Positions 37,901 to 49,732 are shown, numbered from the stretch's first letter. The stretch is DNA of 64,000 bases from Narthecium ossifragum (GCA_963920575.1 OY986975.1:19623897-19687896), one strand, 5' to 3'. The notes: generated from the letters alone by a model not told the origin. Translations and numbers: made by a program.

Positions 37901-39771
37901 CAAATCCTAGAAACAGATAGAATAACCTAGAGTTAGTTCCGTCCGCCTCTTGAAATTGGTTCAGTTTAGTTAAAAGGTTGCAGTATGTAAAGTGACTACT
38001 GATATTTAAGTGCATCTTTCTTTGAATCGCTGATTAGCATTATTGAATTTACTAAATGCCAGGTAATGTTCGTAGTTGATTGCTGTATTGGGTACATTAT
38101 TGTTCTTTAACTGTCTTCTACCTCGATTATGCTCTCCCTAGAGAAGAACGAGTGTCCAGTAAAGCATAATGTTAATGCAGTGAATTTTGCTGATCTTCCA
38201 AGAGACATGGGCCCCTCAATCTGGTGGAGTGTGATGCTCCCCTTTTCTCATTTGGTCTGACGACTGGTTTCTTTATTCTTTAAAAGCCTGAACAACGCTG
38301 TAATTGAGTTGCATTAACAAGGAGACTTTGAATCTTTTCGTGCCGTGACAGTACATGCTTCATTGTATTTGACTGGATATACTTTAAATTATAGGTGTCA
38401 AGGTTCGATTATATTGGGTTTCAATTTTTCTTTTTCCTAAGCAAAGTTAAAGTCGGTGTCTCACACCATCTTCATCTAAATTCTTAAGGTAAAAAAAGGT
38501 TTTCGCGTGGGTCTCGAGCGAAGCCCATAAAAAATGAACCTGAAATGAACCAGATCACCTCTGTTTTGCCTTAAACTCATCCAATTTGAGGTGCCACATA
38601 CCAGCTTTGTACAATTCCAGTTTTGGCCTGACATAATAATCCTTGCTAGGAGATGAAAGAAATGTGGACATAAGAACTTAAATAAAGTCCTATCTCTTTG
38701 CTCACATTAGGTTACGAACATATCCACTTTAAGTTTGACTTGCAGTTATTTCTTAGGGTGGCAAGGTGAATTTTTGTTTGCTGCCTAAAACCATACATCA
38801 CATGGATTGCTGTACCGCTTAGCACGGCGCATCCAGTGTGTGCACAGACTGTGCCGACAGCACAAACTATGGTAACACTTACCATGTCAGTGACTGGCAC
38901 AGAACATTCCCGTATCACGACATATAATCATTTAATGTGGACGCTGTTATCGTTTTTTACAGAATTTAACATTCTCAAAGACGGGAGAAATCTAAATCTT
39001 ACATTTCCCACTTATCCACCTTTTCTTTTATTGAACCAAGTGGTTTAGACTGGTGGCTATCTTTTGTGGCCATTTCCCTAGTAGGAAAGAAATGGCTCTT
39101 CAATGCTTAATGAATACCATGGCTGTGTCATTGACAACGTTTTGAGAGGATGATGATTGTTAATCCTGAAGCATCCTTTTGAGAGACCTATTGTACAGAC
39201 TTTTCATATAATCAAACTAAAGTTTTGGCTTTGTGGTATATGCAGTGCAGGCTTTATCTATTACATCTCTTTTTGACCTTAATGAAATTGTGTATCAAGG
39301 GTCATGATTAATTGAGCAGTGTTGTTTTGCAGGATGAAACATTTCGACATCCATACCTATCAGCTCTAGGTTCTCATACGTAAGTTTCATTCTCTTCTCA
39401 ATTTGCAATTCTTGATCTACTACTATTCAATTTCTATTACCACTGTAAACTCTTTGGGAGTCACTCATAAGCCAGACTCAGCTTGTAGATATTTGAATTG
39501 TGTCAGATTTTGTTTAACTGCTTTAGTTGGGTGTAACAGAAATTATTGGCGTGATGATGATACTGCACTTTTCATTCTGAGACATTTGTATCGTGATATA
39601 CCCGAGGAGCCCGAGACAAGTGACCAATCATTGTTGAGTACCCAAAGAAGAGATGCAGGCCTTTATTTTGAGAAGGATGATCTGGATGAAGATACTCCTT
39701 TGACGTTCTCAGATCATTCGTTAATCAGAGAATTCTCTAGGAAAGCAAAGAAGGCCATGAGCTCCTCATAA
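25904..39771 (+). CDS. SGR2: SGR2-like phospholipase A1 with DDHD domain (SHOOT GRAVITROPISM 2 type)
   Basis: Twenty-one exons, all GT-AG and in frame, giving 965 residues (Arabidopsis SGR2 is of similar size, ~930): 25904-26156, 26277-26377, 27051-27209, 27784-27939, 28516-28587, 28655-28804, 31413-31463, 32166-32336, 33161-33310, 33722-33787, 33864-34493, 34599-34665, 34803-34918, 35125-35197, 36052-36154, 36386-36479, 36589-36645, 37335-37383, 37652-37752, 39333-39379, 39540-39771. A conserved N-terminal module ends in VYWHGENRRVLRGHWFAR (about 183-200). A VHGIG block follows at 324-328 and the lipase elbow GHSLG at 448-452 (Ser450 the likely nucleophile). The DDHD domain covers about 655-925, with FAVGSPLG, IFHPFDPVAYR, GRIDY and GSHTNYWRDD blocks. 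The 210-codon exon 11 is mostly hydrophilic and probably variable. Known relatives act on the vacuolar membrane in the endodermis/amyloplast sedimentation pathway. The donor of exon 17 could instead be 6 bases later. Confidence 0.93.
28805..31412 (+). other. Long intron 6 of the SGR2-like gene
   Basis: A 2.6-kb intron. At 30250-30430 a short GC-richer segment looks like a decayed coding insert (TE or gene fragment), with no intact frame and not recognised. At 31075-31290 there is a stretch rich in GGCAC/GTGCC motifs similar to those at 37410-37545 and 38800-38930. Confidence 0.45.
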
Positions 39772-41595
39772 CAACCTTTTGATTTTTGGGTGAGTAATCC
39801 TATCAATCTTTTGATTTTTTTTTTGTTGGGTTTTATGTTTTCCCTTTATCATCGATGATTGTTTAGAGTGATTTTTGAGGCAGACATTATACAATTTGTT
39901 TCTTTGTCTGCCATTTTTGAGAGCACAGATAGAATACGTATAGCAATGTCAAGTACCAAGTGTAGGTATAATTGAGAGTGATTTGGTAGAAATCACGAAC
40001 ACAATGCCTCCAACATCGACAAGAGTAAAAAGAGAACCACCCTCTTAGCAAAGATGAGTATAATATCATCATGGCTTTTCACTAATGTCTGCCTCAAGAG
40101 TTCTAAGCATGAGATTTATATCAGAAAAAAAGAAGTTTGAACAGAAAAGATTAGTTGCCAAATTTTGTCAGACAGCTTTATCTCTTTTATATGACTGATA
40201 ATCCGTGTGTATCTTGATCTTTCTTTCTTTTCTTTCAGTGTGCCATGGCACTTCTCAAAGTTAGGATCTGATGGAGACGATCAACAGCCGCGTGTATATA
40301 AAGATCATGTACAAACTTTTGTATCTTCCTATATGATTCCAAAGGACAAAAAAGGGTGCTCTTTGCTTATAACATGCCAAATTGTACATTATGTAACAAT
40401 ATCAGCATTGCTTTTACATGTGAAAAAAAAATATATGTTACTGGGTTCATTTGGGAATATATTTCAATCCAAGCAATCTGAGGGCCACCTAGATTAGATG
40501 TAGTATGCCAAATTTTTTCTGTTATTAGTGGGTATATGCTTGAATCTTTCCACCATCGACATGGATCGAGCTTCTCCTTTGAAGATGTACGTGAATTTAA
40601 ATCTACATGGATGGAAAAATTCAATCATCGACATGGATCTAGATCCGAGAATTATGTTTGCTTTATAGTTGATGAAGTTTTAATATGGCAACCAGAGCAT
40701 GATAGGCTGATTTATAAAGCTAAAATGGACTATGAAAAATTTAGAAAGGGAAAAAGATTTGTGTATGCTTACGTGGTATATATATTACAGATGATTGAAT
40801 CAGTAGTAGTGATGTACGGATTCAAATAACTAGTCCATCGATAATGTGGTACCGATGAATTAGATCAATTAATCAGTACCTTATTACCGATATCTGACAT
40901 GTGTACTGTCACGTGAACATATACACAAATCAGTGCTCTTTAAAAAAAACAAGTTAGTGCAGTTTTCATAGAATCTGGGATGCCTGATGAAGCTAATACT
41001 TAACAGTGTGGGGTGACGGACCCCAGAGGAAATACAAAACGGCGAGTGATGCCGGTATTAGGTGATCACGAGGACCTTATCATAGATGAGCAAACAATTT
41101 TCACACTAAGATCTTGCAACTTGCTTTTCTTTCTCAAAGTATATGAGATCACAAATCTAGACACATTAAAGTGAAGTTTTCCAATGTTGTTCAGTAGCTT
41201 GCTACAGTTACCCTGATACTGTATGGAGTCTTCTTCGGCCAACTTTGGCATGTTCAACAATAGTGATCTCACAATCTTTCTCCTCATAAATCCTTGCAGC
41301 CTTGAGGGTTGCTGCAAAGGAATGCCATTGAAGCTGGTATTGTAGAATTATCTTCTGACTTGACTAATTCTTGTACATGTATCTGTGATTCCAAGGGTTT
41401 GATGGAGCTGAGATCCATGGTGCTGTGCTCATGGCTACTTATCAATGAAGATATATGTCATAAAAAATGATCAAAATAATGCTACATGTCTAAAAGATCT
41501 TCCATAATTACAAAGTAATGTTGTACATCATGTTACATTTTGTGGTATGGAGTGGCTAGGAAACTGGGAACTTTACATCAAGAGGGTATAATCTG
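39772..41595. other. Convergent 3' regions of the SGR2-like and DedA-like genes
   Basis: After the SGR2 stop, a good donor (TTTTGG/GTGAGT, about 39790) and an acceptor (TTTCTTTCAG, about 40239) suggest a spliced 3' UTR. An open plus frame 40536-40829 (97 codons, with two HRHGS repeats) is not recognised. On the minus strand, 41345-41240 reads as a short exon-like stretch (KAARIYEEKDCEITIVEHAK) in the region that should be DedA 3' UTR; its identity is unknown. Confidence 0.4.
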
Positions 41596-44500
41596 CTACT
41601 CAATATCTTTGACAGCATCCTGCACAATAGAACGAGATATCTGAGTTTGGGAAACTATTATAGCCACGCGATATAGGAAAATCGATCCCATTAACCAAAG
41701 GCAAGAAACCTCAAAAGTATGTTTAGCAAATATGTAGTCAAGTCCTTAAACGATGCAATTAATCAAGGGTTTCGTCCAATAACACAGCATGTTAAAAATG
41801 TAATATTCGCAACAAGGAAATATAAGTATAGCACCTAGTGAAACCGTCTGAAGTTCGCGGCAGGAATAAGTGCGATAAATGCTAGCTAGTGAAGTTAGTA
41901 TTAAATTCCATGTATGATATAAATGCTGCAAGACAGCGAAATATTACCTGTGCAAGCCGTGTGACATAAGCTGCAGCCAAGGCCGTAACTAAGAGGCCCA
42001 GTCCTAAAGTCAGTAGTTGACCATTTCCTCCTGGTAAGCCAACTTCTGACTCCTCTTGCTGCACAGAAAGGAAACTTAAGTGCTGAGACCACTCAGAGAA
42101 TCATTTTTCAGCGGGAAGGAGTAAAAGCTTCCAATACAAGCTTGAATCAATTAATTAAGCTCGTTTACTATACAATTCGGCTTGTTGAAACTTTAGCTTC
42201 AAATAAAATGATGATCTTATATTATCATTAAACAACCGAAACAAGTGATTCTCATATGTCCAAAAATGGAGGAAGAAAAGTGTGTAGTAGAAGCATGCCA
42301 GCAACTATCTGAAACTTCAACACGTAAAGAAAACAATTATGGAGTCACATATGAAGGCCAAAAGGCAACTCACTATGATGGCTCGGCCAAATGCACCTGC
42401 ACTTACATAGGCCCATGTCCCTGGGAGCATACCCAACCAACTGCATGCAAATACAAGGTCAAATATTCCTTAAAAGAAAGGCATTCCTACATATCCAGTA
42501 GGTGTCTGATGCAGAACAAGTGAACTTATAACTTTATGCTGTAAAATGGACATGGGGTACTGTAACTGCACATCAATAGTTAGCCTTTCTGATTTTCATC
42601 CCAAAGACAATAGTAACCCATTGTTCGCCAAATATTCATTCCAAACATATCCTTCAGTCGGTTAAATTCTTGCTTGTGTCTTTATTGTAAATAGCTGGTG
42701 CCTCGACAGCTTTGAAAACATAAATGCTCAGAGATTAAGGCTTCCTCTTTTAGAGTTGCTGAAATCATATTTTTAACTTGATTTTTCCCATATGAGTACA
42801 GGATACACATACAACGTGTATTTAACAGAACCAAGAGCCAGGCCTAGTCGAATAAATAAACAGAAAATTTAGATCTCTGTAAAAGTCTGGTTTCTCAAGA
42901 CCAATCTGTAGGTAAAATTTACAAATAACAAAAATTCTTCAAACAAACCCCATTTGATGCAAGCTTTATTGTAATCCTTATTCTATATCCATTCCAGTCC
43001 CTCTATTCCGCTTTTCCTACTGAATTGTTGTGGAACAATAAATACAACTTTATACGCAAGATTTGTGCAATGACAATAGTATACATTTCTTAAGCATTTT
43101 CCTGATGTATATTGAAAACTGCAACGTTTTAACTGTCAAACCAACATTTAGTATTTGTTATCTTCCTCGATTTTTTCTCCAAAGCAATTATTCCAACATG
43201 CCCCTCCAATTTTTAGTCTACTTTAACAGTTTGAGATACAGTGTTTACTTTACATCTAGTGCTAGTAAAACTGCAGAAGAATCAGTACTAAAGCTGACTG
43301 GAAAATCAAAATGCACTATCAACTGACCTTCCCAAGACATAAGGAACAAACTTCACCGAAGTCAAGCCATACAGGTAATTCCCAAGAGAAAATGGAAGTA
43401 GTGGGCTCAAGCGTAGGAGGGTCACAACTCTGAAGCCATTTTCTCCAATGGCTTTGTCAATCGCCAAAAATTTCTTGTTTCCTTCAACCAATTTAAGAAT
43501 ACGTTCACGCGCAAAATATCTAGCAATAAGGAAAGCCACACTGGCAGCTACCTAAAGGAAAAAACCAAAGCACAATGAGACTACAGGTAACCATTCAGCA
43601 TGACTCAAAATCATCATGATGAAACCATTCCTCAATGAGCTACTTACTGTTCCACTGATGGAAACAATGATGGTGCCTGTCAAGCTACCAAACAAAAGGC
43701 CGGCTGACATTGTTAACGGGATAGCTGGAATTGCAAGAATCTACAACATAATGAGTAACTATGAATTAGAGCACCAACAATAATATCAACAGTTTTAACA
43801 AAAGGCCTGCTCTCATTGACAGTTTTAACAAAATAACTTTAATGAAATCTTTTTCTACGTATACTCTATAAACCGAGCACTAAGTTTTGTTGTGATGTGC
43901 GAGAGCAGGAAGTATCAGCTTACACCAATCCAATCCTATCAATTGTTGTCTAATTCATCTTTAAGTGATAAGAGAAGTTAAGGACAATAGATTAAGCATC
44001 TGTCTATGCAAGCTGGTTTCTGTGTCAAGGACAATCATCGATATGATATAACAGCAGAGGTGGAAACATTGAATATCTATGAAGATAATAAGCTGTTATA
44101 TAGAACTTCTAATTCATGAGAATGGAGAAGTTTATCATCCAAGGTTAATCGAACAGTATTCAAAGAAACAGTTTCAAATGCTCGATACTTAAAGGTGGAC
44201 ATCCATGAAACACTTTGCAAGTATCTTATGTATAAAATGATTAACCATGGGATCTCTGTGCTTCATTGCGATTCCGAAACAATGGGAACATAAAAACAAA
44301 CGATAGCTTAAGGATGCTGAAGGTGCACTCACATATACCTTAGTGCATTCGCATTGTATACAGTATCATTTATCTTGTCTGTTAGTTTTTGCACTACTGT
44401 AGCCTGAGCATTTATTAGTAAAGAAAGATCTAAGAAACCTCATAAAATCATAAATACAAAATACTCTCAACTGATAGTACTTTGTTACTTAGCGCCTCAA

Positions 44501-46487
44501 AAAGATATCCCTTTTCTAAGTTCTTTTTCCTAAACTTATGGTACTTGGAGTAAATCCTACAGTATATACTTCTCTTCATTCACAACTTAGCAAATAGAGG
44601 AATTGATGACTGAAAGACTTCATACAGTTCTAATATCAACATGAAAGAATATCTAAAGGTTCAACTTTACGATATGAATTGTACTTCCCTGTCTTGTTGT
44701 TGCACACGAACTTATGATAGCAAGCATCCAAGTTCATGACTAGTGTCGAAGTTTGACCCATAGAGGATGAATGCAAGTATTGATATTCATGTTTGCCCCA
44801 CATAGGATGAAATGTTCTAAGGTTAGATAAGCTCTTGATTCAAAGCCATGAAACATAACAAAAAGGTGTTTTTAAGAAAAGCAAGTCAACTTATATGAAC
44901 ATATGACATCAAGCATCATAATGGATCATTTAGCAAGAAAGCAAAGGTAATGATATAAGGAAGTTAAAGGATAAGAATAAAGATGCAGCATAGCTCATTG
45001 CAACTCTTGGTTGCAAAATTTTCGACTAAAAACACAATGCTTGATATCGCTATCCGAATGTAAATCGTCAAGTTCTTTCCATGATGCTTTCTTACCTCCA
45101 ATCCAGCATAAACAGCAACAAATAAGGCATATCCGAGAGGGCCATAACCTGCGTGAGTAAAGCATAGTAAAAAGACACCATTAGATCCAATAAAGGCTTC
45201 ATTACGCAATTTTATGCAAGCAGAGAAGTATATATAACAGCAGCAAATTCATATCTTGCCTATTTTAATCACTAAATGAAGAAACTTGTCATGCCAAAAA
45301 AGTAAGCGAGTAACCTAGGTTCCATCAGTATAGAAAATGAGAGACAGAAGCTCCAAAACAATGATCCTAGAGTTTCCATATTTTGTCGAGTTTTATTGCT
45401 GAGCTTCATAAAGGTTAATATTGTGAAAGAATGAGACGGAAGTTGATAGAAGTCAAAACAATAGGCCTCGGATAGGAATCTGTATAGCCAAGATAAACTG
45501 ATGCAAAATTGAACATCTCAATATATACCTATAATGTGCCAGAAGGGCATACATAACATCCCCTTCTGTCTTCCTAAAGTAAGATTAAAAGCAGTATGGA
45601 CAATTTGAGATCACTAGGAATCCATGTAGTGTGAAACAACTAGAACCTATATTGATTCCATGCAAACATAAATTTCATACATGTAACCCCAATCCATTTC
45701 ATTGAAGTCAAAGCTGCAACTTCATTTCTCCAGATTGGATTAATGATACTCAAACAAAATCCTTGGAAATACTAAATGGGCTCTTGTAAAGGACTAGGAT
45801 TAAAACCCACACGCCTATCAAGACCATAAGATCCAAATGCGTACCTCTGAAACATCTCAAAAATGAACCCTATCAATCATAGGTACCATAAATTCCAAAA
45901 GTACATTGAAACTGTCCCTTGTAGTACAGCTCGAATCCAACTCAAAAATGGCTCCTTTTAAAGCAGCTCAAATCCACTCTAAAACATCCTCAAACAAAGC
46001 TAAATCTCAGAATACCAAGAACTAGAATACCTTCGATGAAACCAGAGAACTGCGTCAGGAAGGAATTAATCTGATCCTTGTAGACATACCCCACCGCGCC
46101 AAACCCCCCAACGACTCCCACAAGCAACAACCCCGCAAGAATCGTCCCCTTCACCGCCGTCTCCCCGCCCAGCTCCCCCTCCGACTCCCCCTTCCCCGAG
46201 GCATCGTCTTCCCGCTTCCTCCCTTCGAACTTCAAGCTCTGGGTGACTCTGGCGGCCTTCTGGAGCGTGCTGGCCTTCTTGGACTCCTTGAGCGAGGACC
46301 GGGCTCTAAAGCCATGGAGGCGCTTGAGCTTGAAGGAGGAGAGAGGAGAGGAGAGGAGAGGGATGACGTAGGAGGTGGAGGAGAGAGAAGAGGGGGTCAT
46401 AGGAGGGGATGATGCTATGGAGCAATGGGGTTTAGGGGTGAGAGGGGGAGGAGGAGATGGGAGGAGGAGGGGAATGCCATGTAGCAT
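41596..46487 (-). CDS. DedA / SNARE-associated (VTT-domain) membrane protein, probably plastid-targeted
   Basis: Seven GT-AG exons in frame on the minus strand: 46487-46031, 45148-45096, 43740-43648, 43551-43328, 42440-42374, 42058-41948, 41619-41596 (342 residues). Residues 1-~75 are Ser/Pro/Arg-rich with no acidic residue at the start, a typical chloroplast transit peptide. A membrane segment (AGLLLVGVVGGFGAVGYVY) follows at about 117-135. The VTT/DedA core (about 155-290) has P-x2-P-x2-MSAGLLFG, the RLSPLLPFSLGNYLYGLT block and GTWAYVSAGAFGRA. A last hydrophobic helix lies at about 315-332. The family (E. coli DedA, eukaryotic TMEM41/VMP1 and plant 'SNARE associated Golgi protein' members) is linked to lipid scrambling or transport; the substrate here is unknown. 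The 5' UTR carries a GA microsatellite (about 46500-46535). Confidence 0.9.
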
Positions 46488-47247
46488 TAGAGTGTGTTCT
46501 AGAGAGAGAAAGAAGAGAGAGAGAGAGAGAGAGAGGTGGGAGACTAGAGAAGAGTGTGGTTTGGATGTTTTACAGAGATGTGTGGGTGGTGAGGACTGAG
46601 GAGAATGGTAAATTTCAATGTACTATTGGTATATCCATGGAGGCACAAATTTTTTTTTCTTTTTTTTTCCTTTAGATATATCTAAAAATGGTAAATTTTT
46701 AGGAAAAATATTTTCTTTTAACTTACATATGCATTTTGGTATTTGGGGTAATTTAGACTAATTTGATTGTGATGTATAATAATTTTAGAGATTTTTATCG
46801 GTATAGAACTTCTAAAGTTTGAAAACATGTCTACGTACGTGTATAAATTTTTTTTATTTAAATACCCTTGAAATTAATTTTGACTATGTTCGATTTGAAA
46901 ATTGGAGTTGCTCAATTGTAAACCATGTTTGTTTCTCAAGAGTGGTATTTGTTGATGATGATCAAAATTAGCTATGAGGGTGTTTAGATAAAACATGGCA
47001 TTTTTTAAAGATACATGGACAATGTCATGCTTTAAAAGGGGTATTGAGATAAATAACATCATTTGAAAAGGTATATAGACAAAATATCCTAATTTTATTT
47101 GAGGCGAAGAACTTGCGGAAGAAACATGGATCTTATATGCACAAGTTGGGTTTCGTCATCTGATTCGATATTTGGATTTTATAATAATAATTATTGAATT
47201 ATCATGTAAGAAGAAAACATTGATCTTATACGCACAAAGGTATATAG

Positions 47248-47300
<53 letters not shown>

Positions 47301-47559
47301 TCATATATAACTTCCTGAATATTATTTTAATTTCAATAAATTATTATTTTATAACATATATATTCAATAAAATTATATAAAAATTATATATATATATAAA
47401 CAAAAGATCAGATTCAAAAGACTAACGCTGTATCCGATGACCCATGTTTTAAATCACTGGAGCAATCATATCACTTAATGCATGCACCGCCGTGATGGCA
47501 GTTACAACAACCAAACAACCCCGAACAATCTCCAGTGTTTTCTGAATTTTCAGATAAAT
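46488..47559. other. Intergenic region with (TA)n microsatellite
   Basis: Promoter side of the DedA-like gene. A GA tract at 46500-46535 and a (TA)n tract at about 47249-47294 are obvious. No gene seen. Confidence 0.6.
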
Positions 47560-47568
47560 TATCAGTTA

Positions 47569-47666
47569 GGGATTTTTGCATTCCGATATCATGTAATTTC
47601 CTAGAAATGCACTTTGGTACTATCAAGTTTGGGATTTGCAATTTAATACCACCGATTTATAATACC
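47569..47666. repeat. Left TIR of the Pack-MULE
   Basis: About 98 bp ending in AATTTAATACCACCGATTTATAA; the inverse is found at 49476-49573. The minus-strand chimeric frame ends inside it. Confidence 0.9.
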
Positions 47667-47811
47667 ATAGCAAAGTAATCTGATCTCCCAAACGGCGTCA
47701 TGTGGCCTGACGGAAAATTGGTGACGTCAGCTTGCATGCGAGGGTTCGTCCTCCTCTGCTCATCCTCCTCATCCGACCCTCCTCCTTCTCCTCCTAGTCG
47801 GCTCTTCCTCC

Positions 47812-48110
47812 TCATCCAGCCCTCCGGCTCTTCCTCCTCTCTTCTTCTTCTTCTTCTTCTTCTTCTTCTTCTTCTTCTCCTCCTCCTAGTCCTCCTCCGC
47901 TCCAGCTCTTCCTCCTCCTCCTCCTCCTCCTCCTCCTCTGCTCTACTCCTCCTCCTTCTCCGGCTCCTCCTCCTCCTCTGCTCGCCCTCGTCCTCGCCCA
48001 GCTCCTCCTCCACTCCTCCTCTGCTCTCCCTTGCCCTCGTCCGGCTGCTCCTCCACTCCTCCTCTGCTCTCCCTTGCCCTCGTCCGGCTGCTCCTCCACT
48101 CCTCCTCCAC
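47812..48110. repeat. CTT/CTC low-complexity and 43-bp tandem repeat inside the Pack-MULE
   Basis: (TTC)n at about 47842-47878, CTCC-rich DNA around it, and a ~43-bp unit with GCCCTCGTCCGGCTGCTCC repeated at about 48013 and 48056. A further (CCACTCCA) tract lies at 48628-48662. Long poly-Leu or Glu/Arg frames here are composition artefacts. Confidence 0.75.
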
Positions 48111-48124
48111 TCCTGGGCTCCTCG

Positions 48125-48572
48125 GTGATCCGAGAGGTTGAACGCCCCGATGAGCTCCGCCACCTGTTTCACCAGCTTCCTGACCTCCTCAGTGTCGCCG
48201 CCTGCACTGGAGGAGGCCGTGCTGGGCACCATCCGGGTGATGACGTTGTTGGTCATCTTGATGAGCTCCCAGCTGACGTCGGTGGGCTTCCTGAACTGGG
48301 AGTTACTCAGGAGGGTGGAGAGGAGGGCGTGTCGCTCTTGGCGACGAACGGGAGCGAGAAGGCCGACGGTGCGGCCGCCGAGGAGCTCAGACATGCAGAG
48401 GCGGCGGACGAAGCGCCAGTACGGGCCGCAGGGGCCAAAGCCGAAGCCAGCGGTGTCGTAGGCGAACTGGCGGGTGGCGGTAGACTGCGGGCGATCGGCA
48501 ACGGCGAGGTCGTTGGTCTTGAGGAGGTCGCGGGCGAATTCTGGAGAGAAGGCGAGGACTGCCAGGCTCTTC
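48125..48572 (-). pseudogene. Captured cytochrome P450 fragment (CYP93-like)
   Basis: About 150 codons on the minus strand read FSPEFARDLLKTND..., then the C-helix region FGPCGPYWRFVRRLCMSELLGG and PVRRQERHALLSTLL, ending near ELIGAFNLSD. The pattern YGPYWR...K(L/M)CM.ELLGGR is that of CYP93-type A-clade P450s (flavone/isoflavone synthase relatives). Only the N-terminal third is present: the I-helix, ExxR and the heme-Cys loop are missing, so no enzyme can result. The frame continues on both sides into low-complexity Glu/Arg-rich sequence, which gives a chimeric open frame of more than 300 codons (48658-47657) ending in the TIR. Confidence 0.85.
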
Positions 48573-48793
48573 CTCCTCTCTTCCTCCTCCTCTTCTTCTC
48601 CTCCTCCACTCCAGCTCCTCCTCCACTCCACCACTCCACCACTCCACCACTCCACCACTCCAGCTCCTCCTCCACTCCTCTACTCGGCCTCCTCCTCCTC
48701 TGCTTCTCCTCTGCTTGCCTCTCAACCACCATCCACAACAAAGCCTCTCAACTCTCATAGCCGCACAACTATGTTTCAGAGGTAGTCACCAAA

Positions 48794-49519
48794 ATGGTGC
48801 TCATGCTCTGCTTCTCTCACACAGCCACCAGACTCGCCTTTCTACCCTTCCTCTCTAATTACAAGCTCCATAAGAAGCTCTCCGTTTCTCCTCATAGCCA
48901 ATCCAAGCCGCTCGCCGTGCTTGACCGGCGAGCTCACTGGGCCTCCGTTGAGGCCCACATTGACACCCACCTCCTGAACTCCTTCCCGACGAGCCCTCCG
49001 CCTATTGTCTCCGAGCCCATGCAGTATCTTATCACCGCCGCGCCGAAGATGATGGCCCCGTCGCTCTGCATCGCTGCATGCGAGCTCGTCGACGGGGACA
49101 GGGAGCTTGCTGTCGAGACCGCATGCGCTCTTCGACTCATGCATGCCGACGCATGGAGCCACGACCACCTCCCTTCGCTCCTCGGGGCTCCGCTGGGCGG
49201 GAACCGATACCCTGAAGGAGTCGAGCTCCTCGCTGGTGATGCCTTCCTTCCTTTCGGGTATGAGATGGTGGCGAGATCGACAAAGCTGGATCCCGAGCTC
49301 GCGTTGAGAGTGATCCTGGAGATGACAGAGGCTATCGACCATGCTGTCCGGCACGCCGAGAGAAGTAGAGGAGGAGAGAAGAAAAGAGAGGAAGAGGTGG
49401 GAAACGGGTGCAAAACCCGAAAAACGGGTGTAAAACTTATACTAACGGAGCTGAGGATCGGTATTAAATTTCACTTGGTTTATAATTTGGTGGTATTAAA
49501 TTGCAAATCCCAAACTTAA
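48794..49519 (+). pseudogene. Captured geranylgeranyl diphosphate synthase small-subunit-like fragment
   Basis: An ATG at 48794 opens 241 codons: a basic Ser/Thr-rich leader like a plastid transit peptide, then HWASVEAHIDTHLL, YLITAAPKMMAPSLCIAACELV and RLMHADAWSHDHLPSL, and GVELLAGDAFLPFGYEM. The position of the first Asp-rich motif (DDxxD in active GGPPS) is replaced by a non-catalytic SHDH, as in the small subunits that modify GPPS/GGPPS activity. The homology stops after about residue 190. The last ~45 codons are TIR-derived, so the C-terminal half of the family fold is missing. Complete N-terminus but truncated; probably non-functional, though it could be transcribed. Confidence 0.85.
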
Positions 49520-49573
49520 TGATACCAAAGTGCATTTCTGAAAAAGTATATGGTACCGGAATGCAAAAATCCC
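49476..49573. repeat. Right TIR of the Pack-MULE
   Basis: The inverse of 47569-47666 with a few substitutions and small differences. The plus-strand GGPPS-like frame reads into it and stops at 49519. Confidence 0.9.
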
Positions 49574-49732
49574 TATCAGCTAAGAAGGTGAAACATTTGA
49601 TTAAAACCCCACACCCGAATCCGACCCGTTATATCATGTCCATTTCTTCAGCACGTGTTGCTCCGGATCCTACAACCCCGGATCGACAACCGCTCCGATA
49701 TCCAATCCCTCCAGGTCTCTCCCCATGAGACG

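Larger units (their letters stand above)
47569..49573. mobile_element. Pack-MULE carrying P450 and GGPPS-small-subunit-like fragments
   Basis: Terminal inverted repeats 47569-~47666 and ~49476-49573 (start GGGATTTTTGCATTCC, ~98 bp, one arm the inverse of the other with scattered changes) are flanked by TATCAGTTA (47560-47568) and TATCAGCTA (49574-49582). This is a 9-bp target-site duplication with a single mismatch, as expected of Mutator-like elements. The interior holds two unrelated gene fragments in divergent orientation separated by CTCC-rich low-complexity DNA, and no transposase. That is the definition of a Pack-MULE. Confidence 0.92.

Noticed and set aside
47700..48128. Long poly-Leu/Ser open frame (142 codons) on the plus strand
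   Set aside because: It is the complement of the CTCC/CTT low-complexity tract in the Pack-MULE and has no protein-like composition.
48074..48760. 228-codon plus-strand frame over the P450 fragment
   Set aside because: Antisense shadow of the P450-derived frame; the P450 blocks are read only on the minus strand.
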